From positions 1-7,033 of the forward strand of contig VBBE01000102.1 in NCBI GenBank assembly GCA_005884605.1: a stretch of DNA of 7,033 nt, in the 5' to 3' direction. Both the position numbers and the translations under genes were made by a program. Source of the stretch: Candidatus Bathyarchaeota archaeon. Lineage in GTDB: Archaea > Thermoproteota > Bathyarchaeia > 40CM-2-53-6. This document shows positions 1-6,012 of this stretch, one piece after another (the first letter of the stretch is position 1; every line of letters begins with the position of its first letter). Below the pieces are notes generated by a model. The model made no database searches, was not told the origin of the DNA, and was given only the letters and a program-made list of their open reading frames with translations.

Positions 1-355
1 TCCCTCTCGATACCGGAATACGCAAGTATCCATTTTCGATCTTAAAACCGTAGCAGGAGACAAGCTGCTGTCTGAAGGAGTACGGGGCCCTAGTGTTGAA
101 ACCTCTCCGGATAGACTTCTTCCTAGCGGCCAGTATTCCCGCGGCCCGTGATATAGCACAAAGCTTGTAGCAACTTGGAGAATCGTATTGGGCGAGCTGG
201 TTGTAGGAGAGCAGTGAGAGCTTTCTCAGTGACGACGCATCGTAGGCTAAACCTATTCGTATTGACTCATTAACCATCCTCCTAAACACCCGAAACAGTC
301 CTAGAATATCGCGAGTTGATTCGTAGTGTTGCCATACCGACTTAACAGTCAACAC
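1..355 (-). CDS. tnpB: TnpB-family (IS605 OrfB) RNA-guided nuclease/transposase, N-terminal part
   Basis: The minus strand reads open for 118 codons from a GTG at 355 to the left edge, so only the N-terminus is visible. The protein opens MLTVKSVW and carries the LFRVFRRMVNESIRIGL block (residues about 20-36), a KLSLLSYNQL helix, a YKLCAISRAAGILAARKKSIRRG basic stretch (about 63-85) and CYGFKIENGYLRIPV (101-115). I recognise these as the N-terminal wedge/REC part of archaeal TnpB proteins. TnpB proteins are RNA-guided DNA nucleases of IS200/IS605-type elements; the RuvC residues and zinc finger lie beyond the window, so intactness cannot be judged. An in-frame TAA lies 20 codons upstream of the GTG; GTG is preferred because MLTVK is a usual family start, with TTG at 352 as alternative. 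An internal ATG at 277 follows AGGAGG directly but would lose the conserved N-terminus. The guide RNA and right end would lie off-window. Confidence 0.82.
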   Translation of the reverse strand, partial: MLTVKSVWQHYESTRDILGLFRVFRRMVNESIRIGLAYDASSLRKLSLLSYNQLAQYDSPSCYKLCAISRAAGILAARKKSIRRGFNTRAPYSFRQQLVSCYGFKIENGYLRIPVSRG

Positions 356-380
356 GAGGACGACAATAGCTAGAATCTCA

Positions 381-391
381 GCGTATATCTC
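381..391. promoter_or_regulatory. Candidate TATA element between the divergent tnpB and ATP-grasp genes
   Basis: The sequence gcgtatatctc sits in the 94-base gap between the two divergent starts. On the minus strand the TATA core is about 31 bases upstream of the tnpB GTG, which would give a nearly leaderless transcript. On the plus strand it would start a leader of about 35-40 bases carrying the GAGGT site. A second AT-rich stretch at 406-417 (ataattta) could serve the plus gene instead. Assigned from position and base composition only. Confidence 0.35.
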
Positions 392-440
392 AGAGAGGCA
401 CTCGAGGATAATTTAACAGAGCCCCTCACAAGCACGGGAC

Positions 441-445
441 GAGGT
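441..445 (+). promoter_or_regulatory. Shine-Dalgarno site of the ATP-grasp gene
   Basis: GAGGT matches the anti-Shine-Dalgarno sequence of archaeal 16S rRNA. It lies 4 bases before the ATG at 450 and 10 bases before the in-frame ATG at 456. The spacing fits both imperfectly, so the start could be either; only two residues are at stake. Confidence 0.5.
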
Positions 446-449
446 AGGT

Positions 450-1526
450 ATGGTTATGCGTAGTATTCTTGTCACTGGCGCTGGGGGTAGCGCCGGCAGC
501 AATGTTTGCTGGAGCTTGCGTGTCAGCAAAGATGGCAAGAAAGTCCTCCTCTACGGAACTGATGTTGACAAGACAAGCATAGAACTCAACGGATGGATCG
601 ACAGAGCCTACATTCTTCCATCTGCTACTAGCCCTCGATACGTGTCACACCTTAACCAGGTCATTAAGAAGGATAATGTCGAGATGGTCTTTCCTCAGCC
701 TGACTCGGAGGTAGGCCGGATATCGAAGGACCGAGACCGGGTTCGCGCCTCCGTGTTCCTCCCTGATCGTGAGGCGGTGAAGATATGTCAGGACAAATAC
801 GAAGCATTGTCCAGATGGTTCAAGAAAGGACTCAGGAGAGAGCCGATCGTTCTCTCGCCCCGTAGTCCCAAGACCCGGCAATCGGTTAGGAAGCTTGCGT
901 TTCCATGTTGGGTGAGAGCCCGACAGGGAGCAGGGGGAAGCCTCAGCTGTCTGGCCAGGAGCTGGAGGAGTGTGGAACACTGGGTCGGCTACCACTGGGC
1001 CGAGGGACTCAAGACCGATTTCATCGTGGAAGAGTACCTTCCAAATCGAGATTTCTGTTTCATGTCTGTTTGGAATGAGGGAAGGTTAGTAACCTCGATG
1101 GTGAGGGAGCGTCTGAGTTGGGTGGGACAACGAATTGTGGGGTCTGGTGGAACCTCCAAGCTGAACCGGGTAGTTCACTCTATCAAGGTAAACACGACCG
1201 CCTTAGAAGCGATCAGGGCTGTATCCAAGAATCCTCATGGAATATTTTGTGTCGATCTAAAGGGAGATGAGAGCGGTGTTCCGTGTCCGACCGAGATCAA
1301 CTGCAGGTTCACGACCAACGTTCACTATCTCACCTTGGCGTCTTTGAAACTGGGTCATCCAGAGTGGAATTTTCCATGGCTAGCCGCAAGGATATGTCTG
1401 GGCGAGAAGATTCCTCCGAGCAAGACCCTGAACGCATTGCCTGCGAACCTGTGGTTCACCAAGAATACTGACATGGGGTTCACAATGGTGGAAGACGGGA
1501 AATGGCGGGCGCAAGACTACTCCTAG
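450..1526 (+). CDS. ATP-grasp domain protein, carbamoyl-phosphate-synthase-like, substrate unknown
   Basis: This 358-residue protein has the order of a stand-alone ATP-grasp ligase. A Rossmann-like pre-ATP-grasp domain opens with ILVTGAGGSAGSN (6-18). DKYEAL (115-120) marks entry to the ATP-grasp fold. The glycine-rich ATP loop is VRARQGAGGS (155-164), the adenine-hinge segment is IVEEYLPNRD (192-201), and the Mg-binding region is GIFCVDL (264-270) plus TEINCRFTTN (281-290), where D269, E282 and N284 are the likely metal ligands. Known ATP-grasp enzymes join a carboxylate to an amine or thiol through an acyl-phosphate; the partners here cannot be read from sequence. Length is normal for the family and the key residues are present, so it looks active. 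It is divergent from tnpB, and its stop overlaps the stop of the convergent small membrane gene. A link to the nearby glycan transferase is possible but not shown. Confidence 0.85.
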   Translation: MVMRSILVTGAGGSAGSNVCWSLRVSKDGKKVLLYGTDVDKTSIELNGWIDRAYILPSATSPRYVSHLNQVIKKDNVEMVFPQPDSEVGRISKDRDRVRASVFLPDREAVKICQDKYEALSRWFKKGLRREPIVLSPRSPKTRQSVRKLAFPCWVRARQGAGGSLSCLARSWRSVEHWVGYHWAEGLKTDFIVEEYLPNRDFCFMSVWNEGRLVTSMVRERLSWVGQRIVGSGGTSKLNRVVHSIKVNTTALEAIRAVSKNPHGIFCVDLKGDESGVPCPTEINCRFTTNVHYLTLASLKLGHPEWNFPWLAARICLGEKIPPSKTLNALPANLWFTKNTDMGFTMVEDGKWRAQDYS

Positions 1527-1759
1527 ACAGGTTCTGCGGCACCTTCTCTCTTCCTGTAGAAGTAGAGGCGCACTTGTCGATCCCAGATGAAGAGCCAGGA
1601 CGTCGACAGAACCAAGGCTATCATAGCTTTCGCACCAGCGTCAAAATAGCGGCCGAGGCTTGGGTCTAACTGTAGACGAAGAGGCGCTACGAGTAAAGCG
1701 AGGATTCCAAATCCGACTATCATCAGCCCCCACTGGGTAACGAATACGATGAGCTGCAA
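1523..1759 (-). CDS. Small two-helix membrane protein, function unknown
   Basis: I do not recognise a family. The 78-residue product has two hydrophobic segments, about 3-27 and 42-60, joined by a short polar loop (RLQLDPSLGRYFD), and ends in a basic tail (RQVRLYFYRKREG). The positive-inside rule puts both termini in the cytoplasm (inference). The start is a TTG at 1759 without a clear ribosome site; the first ATG is codon 13, inside the first helix, and would destroy it, so TTG is preferred. It begins 27 bases after the stop of the glycosyl-1-phosphate transferase on the same strand, so the two are probably co-transcribed and the protein may be an accessory of that membrane enzyme. Its TAG stop overlaps the TAG of the convergent ATP-grasp gene within CTAG (1523-1526). 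Confidence 0.6.
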   Translation of the reverse strand: MQLIVFVTQWGLMIVGFGILALLVAPLRLQLDPSLGRYFDAGAKAMIALVLSTSWLFIWDRQVRLYFYRKREGAAEPV

Positions 1760-1780
1760 GGCAGTAGCTCGCTGGTTCAG

Positions 1781-1787
1781 TTTTTTT
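1781..1787 (+). terminator. Possible oligo-T terminator for plus-strand transcription
   Basis: Seven consecutive T on the plus strand lie in the gap between the two minus-strand membrane genes. Archaeal RNA polymerase can stop at oligo-T without a hairpin, so this could end read-through transcripts from the ATP-grasp gene after they cross the small membrane gene antisense. It lies 255 bases past the ATP-grasp stop, and no nearer T-run is seen, so the call is weak. Confidence 0.22.
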
Positions 1788-2806
1788 CACCCTATCAGAA
1801 TCATCGTGATCAATGCTAGCGTTGCGGAGATTAGGTAGAGTCCAAATATCGTCGATACGATCTCAGACTCCTTGGCCGGTCGACCAACCAGCAGGGTCCT
1901 AACAAGAGTCAGCGGTGCTTTGGGATCTGATGACGAGGCAAGACGGCCATCGTCGAGCAATCTTGTTGGTTTCGCGGTCAGCGCTCTGTGCTCGGTGAAC
2001 CTTTTGATCTTTGAGAGGAAGAAGAAGGAATTCTGGATGTTGGGAAACATGGCAACTATGCTCGCTATTTCACTCCTGCTCAATATGGCGAGCGCGCCTA
2101 GCGCCGCTCCAACTGAGAGTTGTCCCACGTTCCCAGCGAAGGCTCTGGACGGATACCGGTTGAAGTAGAAGAAACCCAAAGCGGCGAAGAGCAGAGAGGC
2201 GTAAAGGAAGACTGAGCTTGGAGCGGGGTCCGTGATAAGGACCCCTATAAGCAGGGCCGCAGAGATTATCGCGACGCCCCCAGCCATGGTTCCATTCAGG
2301 GGGTCAAGCATGTTGGCCGTGTTCGAGGTCACTGAGATGGCGACCGGTATGCTCAACAGATAGATGACCGGCAAATGGAAGCTTCCGAATATAGGAACTT
2401 GGAGCGTGGGGTTGTACACTTGATTAGGGTAGAGCAATCCGAGGGCTACTATTGGCATACCACAGAGAAGAGTGAGAAGAGGTTTGTAGATACCCCTCAT
2501 CTTTAGCCGATCATCTAGTGCCCCTACGACCGCTGCGGACCCAACGACCAGGGAAAAGGCGAGCATCACGAGCCCGTTTCCACCGCCGATGATAACGTAC
2601 GCTGTTGACAGGAGTATCAACGTGATCGGTATTGATGCGCCACACATCTCTGGGATTTTTGGCTTGTTCAATTTGTGGACGTCTATTCCGACAATTCCTT
2701 TCTCTGCGTTGATTTTCATGAAGGAGCGAGTGAGAACTAGGGAGACTGGAAAAGATACTATCGCAAGTAGGATGGCAGTGGTAACCTCCCACCCGCTAGG
2801 AAGCAT
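1787..2806 (-). CDS. Glycosyl transferase family 4: UDP-GlcNAc (or related) polyprenyl/dolichyl-phosphate sugar-1-phosphate transferase
   Basis: This 339-residue polytopic membrane protein belongs to the MraY/WecA/ALG7 superfamily, which moves a sugar-1-phosphate from a UDP-sugar to a lipid phosphate on the cytoplasmic face, the first step of N-glycan or surface-polymer assembly. Visible motifs: VHKLNKPKIPEMCG (43-56), close to the IPE loop of ALG7/DPAGT1 and archaeal relatives; ALDDRLKMRG (96-105) with the paired Asp98-Asp99; SNTANMLDPLNG (161-172), the uridine/lipid active-site loop; FNRYPSRAFAGNVG (215-228); and a C-terminal loop with KPTRLLDDGRL and TLVRTLL. In the GDT/GDVG motif the normally invariant Asp is Asn226 (AAC). 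The ATG at 2806 is chosen because the first helix starts a few residues later and a TATA box lies 27 bases upstream. An ATG at 2917 in the same frame would add 37 non-hydrophobic residues and overlap gcvPA. Sugar specificity is inferred, not shown. Confidence 0.87.
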   Translation of the reverse strand: MLPSGWEVTTAILLAIVSFPVSLVLTRSFMKINAEKGIVGIDVHKLNKPKIPEMCGASIPITLILLSTAYVIIGGGNGLVMLAFSLVVGSAAVVGALDDRLKMRGIYKPLLTLLCGMPIVALGLLYPNQVYNPTLQVPIFGSFHLPVIYLLSIPVAISVTSNTANMLDPLNGTMAGGVAIISAALLIGVLITDPAPSSVFLYASLLFAALGFFYFNRYPSRAFAGNVGQLSVGAALGALAILSRSEIASIVAMFPNIQNSFFFLSKIKRFTEHRALTAKPTRLLDDGRLASSSDPKAPLTLVRTLLVGRPAKESEIVSTIFGLYLISATLALITMILIG

Positions 2807-2828
2807 GAGTGCTGGCTCATCGGAACCG

Positions 2829-2837
2829 ATTATAAAA
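2829..2837. promoter_or_regulatory. TATA box between the divergent transferase and gcvPA genes
   Basis: attataaaa on the plus strand reads ttttataat on the minus strand. Its centre is about 27 bases from the transferase ATG at 2806, the spacing of a leaderless archaeal promoter, which also supports that start. Read the other way it would begin gcvPA transcription about 30 bases before the ATG at 2888. A weaker attatca at 2861-2867, 24 bases from that ATG, is the alternative for gcvPA. Only 81 bases separate the two starts. Confidence 0.5.
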
Positions 2838-2887
2838 GAAATGATTTCCTCGGGCGAAGGATTATCAGTAGTCGGAACCCGACCGCG

Positions 2888-3793
2888 ATGAGAATCCCGT
2901 TGGCGACATTCGACCATCCCTTTCTCCCCAACGCAGGTGCGCCGATTCGAAAAATCATGCTCGAGGCGATCGGCGTCGCCTCCATAGACGAGCTATATTC
3001 TGACATTCCAAGTCAGGTTCGAACAAACAATGGATTGAAGGTGGACTGGCTGCCTTCAGAGCAGGAGGTCAAAGGTCACATAGATCAAATGCTAGCCGAG
3101 AACAAATCGGCGAGTGATATGCCAGTCTTCCTCGGGGCAGGCCTTTACAATCATTATCTTCCCGCGGCGGTCAAGGCTATACTCGCAAGGACCGAATTCC
3201 AGACCTCTTACACTCCCTATCAGGCAGAAATCTCCCAAGGACTCCTCCAGTCCTTATTCGAATTCCAGTCCATGATCGCTGACCTTACCCAGATGGACGC
3301 TGTCAACTCCTCCCTGTACGATGGGTCGACAGGTCTGGGCGAAGCTGCTAGGATGGCGTCTAGAGCGACGGGAAGGAAGAGGATCCTGGTGCCCGAAGGT
3401 TTGCATCCTGGAAAGTTCTCTGTTTTGAAAAACTACACGGAACCAGCAGGCATCGGAATCGAGACTTTCAGATACGACAGAGAGACAGGGGGCCTGGAAA
3501 AAGGCGACCTGCAAGCCAAAATCGATCGGGACACTGCTGCGGTATATTGCGAGGTTCCCTCGTTCTTTGGCGTCCTGGATCCAGAGGTCGCTAACGTTCC
3601 CTCGATGTGTCATGCGAAGGGGACTCTGTCGATTGTGGGCTTTGATCCCGTATCGCTGGGAGGATTGAAACCTCCAGGAGAGTATGGAGCAGACATCGTG
3701 ATAGCAGAGGGCCAGTCGATATCGACCGAGATGAACTTCGGGGGACCTGCACTGGGGATAATAGGGTGTCGGGGAGAGAATTTGATTCGTTAA
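2888..3793 (+). CDS. gcvPA: GcvPA N-terminal portion, ending at the internal TAA
   Basis: This 301-residue open frame holds the N-terminal arm (HPFLPNAG, 10-17; SIDELYSDIP, 32-41), the FLGAGLYNHYLP segment (81-92), TSYTPYQAEISQG (106-118), LFEFQSMIADLTQMD (123-137), SSLYDGSTGLGEAA (141-154) and the C-terminal AEGQSISTEMNFGGPALG (273-290), all hallmark blocks of glycine dehydrogenase subunit 1. GcvPA is the partner that lacks the PLP lysine and pairs with GcvPB; together they decarboxylate glycine and pass aminomethyl to the lipoyl arm of GcvH. The ATG at 2888 is the likely start; a TTG at 2900 would give MATFDHPFLPN and is possible. If translation stops at 3791 the product lacks roughly the last third of the subunit, including the [14 protein letters not shown] block, and is unlikely to assemble normally (inference). 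Confidence 0.78.
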   Translation: MRIPLATFDHPFLPNAGAPIRKIMLEAIGVASIDELYSDIPSQVRTNNGLKVDWLPSEQEVKGHIDQMLAENKSASDMPVFLGAGLYNHYLPAAVKAILARTEFQTSYTPYQAEISQGLLQSLFEFQSMIADLTQMDAVNSSLYDGSTGLGEAARMASRATGRKRILVPEGLHPGKFSVLKNYTEPAGIGIETFRYDRETGGLEKGDLQAKIDRDTAAVYCEVPSFFGVLDPEVANVPSMCHAKGTLSIVGFDPVSLGGLKPPGEYGADIVIAEGQSISTEMNFGGPALGIIGCRGENLIR

Positions 3794-3814
3794 CTACCGG
3801 GCCGACTGATCGGC

Positions 3815-4291
3815 ATGACTACAACTCTCGATGGAAAGGAGAGAGCATTCAGCATGGTCCTTCAGACCAGGGAACAGCACATCCGCCGGGAGAAGGCTAC
3901 ATCTAACATCTGCACAAATGAGGCTCTGTTTGCAATAGGAGCAGCTGTCTATCTTTCCCTCCTCGGTCCTCAAGGTCTTCGCCAGCTGTTCGAGAACATT
4001 CTCGTCAAGACGAGCTACGCGATCAAGATGCTCGGCGAGATAACAGGCGTCGTAGTGCCCCGTTTCAGTGGTCCGCACTATCAAGAGTTTGTTGTTTCGT
4101 TCGAAGGCGCGAAGGGAACCCTTGCCAGATTGAACAAGTCACTGCTCAGCCATGGAGTTCATGGGGGTAAGAGCCTCGTGAAGGACTTCCCCGAAATGGG
4201 TGAGAGTGCGCTTTACTGCGTGACAGAAGTCCATAGCACCGAAGCCATTGACAAGCTTCGGCTCCTCATCGAAAAACTTCTAGAGGCGTAG
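3815..4291 (+). CDS. gcvPA: GcvPA C-terminal portion, after the internal TAA
   Basis: This 158-residue open frame begins at an ATG 21 bases after the TAA and in the same frame. It contains the GcvPA block [23 protein letters not shown], the [16 protein letters not shown] helix and the small C-terminal domain ([42 protein letters not shown]). The ATG replaces a residue inside the usual PGR(I/L)(V/I)GET segment, so it is not a natural domain boundary, and no Shine-Dalgarno sequence precedes it. It is more likely the rest of an interrupted gcvPA than a separate gene, though re-initiation close to the stop cannot be excluded. It ends in TAG three bases before the gcvPB start, the spacing of a gcvPA-gcvPB operon. 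Confidence 0.5.
   Translation: MTTTLDGKERAFSMVLQTREQHIRREKATSNICTNEALFAIGAAVYLSLLGPQGLRQLFENILVKTSYAIKMLGEITGVVVPRFSGPHYQEFVVSFEGAKGTLARLNKSLLSHGVHGGKSLVKDFPEMGESALYCVTEVHSTEAIDKLRLLIEKLLEA
4283..4286 (+). promoter_or_regulatory. Shine-Dalgarno site fixing the TTG start of gcvPB
   Basis: GAGG lies in the last codons of gcvPA and 8 bases before the TTG at 4295. No ATG or GTG is in range in this frame, and the protein family begins close to the FHQAKWDEPL motif, so this site and the motif together support TTG as the start and translational coupling to the end of gcvPA. Confidence 0.6.
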
Positions 4292-4294
4292 AAG

Positions 4295-5818
4295 TTGTTC
4301 CACCAAGCAAAATGGGACGAACCGCTACTCTTAGAGAGATCGGCTTTGGGCAAAAAAGGCCACACTCCAACAAAAGCCAGCGACATCGAACGGAAGGTCG
4401 TCGGGCATGATCCCTGGAATAACGTTCCAAAAGCCCTTCTGAGAAATGGGCTGCCTCCACTGCCGGAGGTTTCGGAGCCTGAAGTGGTTCGCCACTATAC
4501 GCGTCTCTCGCAGGAGAACTTTGCGGTAGATCTTGGAATCTATCCTCTCGGGAGTTGCACGATGAAGTACAATCCGAAAGTCTCTGAAGCCATTGCCCAG
4601 AATCCGAAACTGGAGAAGATACATCCCGAGCAAGACGAGTCGACGGTGCAGGGCATCCTGGCACTATTGTACCGGTTGGACGGGTTCCTTGCAGAAATCA
4701 CAGGAATGAGCCGAATGTCGCTCCAGCCTGTCGCTGGCGCCGCGGGAGAATATCTTGGGGCTCTAGTCATGCGCGCCTATCACAAGTCGAAGGGAGAATT
4801 AGAGAGGAGGCGTGAAATGATAATCCCGGATTCTGCCCACGGAACAAACCCCGCCAGTGCAGCGATGGCCGGATTCAACGTTGTTGTCGTTCCCTCGAAC
4901 AGCGAGGGCACGGTGGACCTTGAGGCTCTCCGGCAGGTAGCAGGGCCCAGGACCGCGGGTCTGATGATCACGAATCCGAACACGCTAGGTATTTTCGAGA
5001 AGAATGTTCTCCAGATTGCAGAGACCGTCCATGACGCGGGTGGTCTGCTCTACTACGATGGGGCGAACTTCAACGCGATTCTGGGGAAGGTTCGGCCGGG
5101 GGACATGGGATTCGATATCGTTCATCTCAATTTACACAAGACCTTTGCAACTCCCCATGGTGGCGGTGGACCGGGCGCCGGACCGGTAGGCGTTAGAAAG
5201 GATCTCGAACGATTCCTGCCCGTCCCACTGGTTGGTTTTGACGGAAAGAAATATTTCTTCGACTACGAGGTTCCCGAGTCTGTCGGGAAAGTCACTGCAT
5301 TTCACGGCAACATTGGCGTCTTGGTAAGAGCCTATGCCTACATCCTAAGCCTGGGCCCTGAGGGGCTCAAGGCAGTGGCAGAAACGGCGGTGTTGAACAC
5401 GAACTATGTTCTGGCCAAAGTTCTCGAGCGCAGCAAGTTTGAACTTCCGTTCAGTAGGCGGAGGAAGCACGAGTTCGTTCTGAGCGCTAAGAAGATCACT
5501 GAGCAGGTAGGTGTCAGAGCGTTGGATATCGGCAAGAGGATGCTGGATTTTGGGCTCCACTCGCCTACAGTATACTTTCCCCAGATTGTGGAGGAGGCGA
5601 TGATGGTCGAAGCACCAGAAACTGAGAGTCTCCGCGATCTCGACGAGCTTGTTGAGGCGTTCATCAGAGTTGGAAAGGAAGCCGATTCCGATCCTGAAAG
5701 ACTTCGAAGTGCTCCGCACAACACTTCTGTCGAAAGAATCGACGAGGTGAAGGCGTCGCATCCTAAGACTCTTACACTCAAATGGAACAATCCGAGTGCT
5801 CGGAGTAAAACTTCGTGA
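4295..5818 (+). CDS. gcvPB: Glycine dehydrogenase (decarboxylating) subunit 2, PLP-binding
   Basis: This 507-residue protein is the PLP-carrying half of the glycine cleavage P-protein. It decarboxylates glycine in the cytoplasm and transfers the aminomethyl group to lipoylated GcvH; GcvT and dihydrolipoyl dehydrogenase finish the cycle, yielding methylene-THF-type C1 units or, in reverse, glycine. Motifs in order: FHQAKWDEPL at the N-terminus, LPPLPEVSEPEVVRHYTRLSQ (about 54-74), the cofactor-proximal DLGIYPLGSCTMKYNP (79-94), PVAGAAGEY (145-153), DSAHGTNPASA (178-188), YYDGANFNAI (254-263), and HLNLHKTFATPHGGGGPG, where Lys282 is the expected Schiff-base lysine followed by the glycine-rich loop. 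Length and residues are normal for the family, with no frameshift or stop. It is encoded 3 bases after gcvPA and starts with TTG behind a GAGG site. Its integrity beside a stop-containing gcvPA suggests the system is still under selection or was until very recently. Confidence 0.95.
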   Translation: MFHQAKWDEPLLLERSALGKKGHTPTKASDIERKVVGHDPWNNVPKALLRNGLPPLPEVSEPEVVRHYTRLSQENFAVDLGIYPLGSCTMKYNPKVSEAIAQNPKLEKIHPEQDESTVQGILALLYRLDGFLAEITGMSRMSLQPVAGAAGEYLGALVMRAYHKSKGELERRREMIIPDSAHGTNPASAAMAGFNVVVVPSNSEGTVDLEALRQVAGPRTAGLMITNPNTLGIFEKNVLQIAETVHDAGGLLYYDGANFNAILGKVRPGDMGFDIVHLNLHKTFATPHGGGGPGAGPVGVRKDLERFLPVPLVGFDGKKYFFDYEVPESVGKVTAFHGNIGVLVRAYAYILSLGPEGLKAVAETAVLNTNYVLAKVLERSKFELPFSRRRKHEFVLSAKKITEQVGVRALDIGKRMLDFGLHSPTVYFPQIVEEAMMVEAPETESLRDLDELVEAFIRVGKEADSDPERLRSAPHNTSVERIDEVKASHPKTLTLKWNNPSARSKTS

Positions 5819-5970
5819 AAATCCGGCAACTTGACACCTCTGCCTAAGGTACGGGATATCCAGAAAGCGTAGACTTGACTAGTTCGACAAGCAGCAAACA
5901 TGTGTACTTATTAGCATGATGGAGACAATCTATCATTTCGTATTACGATTTGAATACGCTGTGGTCATTC

Positions 5971-5980
5971 TATGATATAT
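5971..5980 (+). promoter_or_regulatory. Candidate TATA box of the ftsZ-like gene
   Basis: tatgatatat is the strongest TATA-like stretch in the 194-base gap 5819-6012. Its centre is about 37 bases before the TTG at 6013, giving a predicted transcript start near 6000-6005 and a leader of about ten bases or none, in line with the absence of a ribosome site. The rest of the gap is AT-rich near 5900-5960 and holds no convincing RNA gene or hairpin; no clear oligo-T terminator for gcvPB is seen. Confidence 0.42.
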
Positions 5981-6012
5981 GACGGTTCCATTCCCAACTA
6001 TACTGATCGATT

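Larger units (their letters stand above)
2888..4291 (+). pseudogene. gcvPA: gcvPA, glycine dehydrogenase (decarboxylating) subunit 1, whole locus interrupted by one in-frame TAA
   Basis: Read in a single frame, 2888-4291 encodes a complete GcvPA of 467 codons, the family's usual size, with one TAA as codon 302 (3791-3793). There is no frameshift: both halves are in the same frame. The stop falls in the conserved junction ENLIR-stop-LPGRLIG, where relatives carry residues such as Lys or Gln between Arg and (L/M/V)PGR. One base change from CAA or AAA would explain it. The seven codons after the stop, which no ATG-started product would include, still encode the conserved LPGRLIG, and the rest ([20 protein letters not shown]) shows no decay. 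This points to a very recent mutation, a sequencing error, or read-through, rather than an old pseudogene. The neighbouring gcvPB is intact and starts 3 bases after the TAG. As the subunit is needed for the P-protein, true loss would disable glycine cleavage unless another copy exists. Confidence 0.8.

Noticed and set aside
375..393. Two copies of atctcag, 12 bases apart, as an operator
   Set aside because: A seven-base direct repeat this short can arise by chance and has no further support.
645..995. A 116-codon minus-strand reading frame
   Set aside because: It lies antisense to the conserved ATP-grasp gene and shows no family motif.
2807..2917. A longer transferase starting at the ATG at 2917
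   Set aside because: The extra 37 residues are polar and unlike the family, they overlap the gcvPA start, and the TATA box would fall inside the coding sequence.
3791..3793. A pyrrolysine or selenocysteine codon
   Set aside because: The codon is TAA, not TAG or TGA, and the position does not hold a catalytic Cys or Lys analogue in the family.
3780..3820. A frameshift between the two gcvPA pieces
   Set aside because: 2888, 3791 and 3815 are all in the same reading frame, and the codons between the pieces encode the conserved LPGRLIG, so the break is a stop codon, not an indel.
5881..5892. A GTTCGA-type sequence resembling a tRNA T-loop
   Set aside because: The flanking bases do not pair into a five-base T-stem, and no acceptor or anticodon arm is found.
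5404..5901. A 165-codon minus-strand reading frame
   Set aside because: It mostly lies antisense to the well-conserved 3' end of gcvPB, and its translation is Ser/Arg/Leu-rich with no recognisable domain, as expected of a shadow frame.
5914..6006. A C/D-box RNA from an ATGATGG-like box and a later CTGA
   Set aside because: The C box is imperfect, the spacing of nearly 90 bases is too long for an archaeal C/D sRNA, and the C'/D' boxes are missing.
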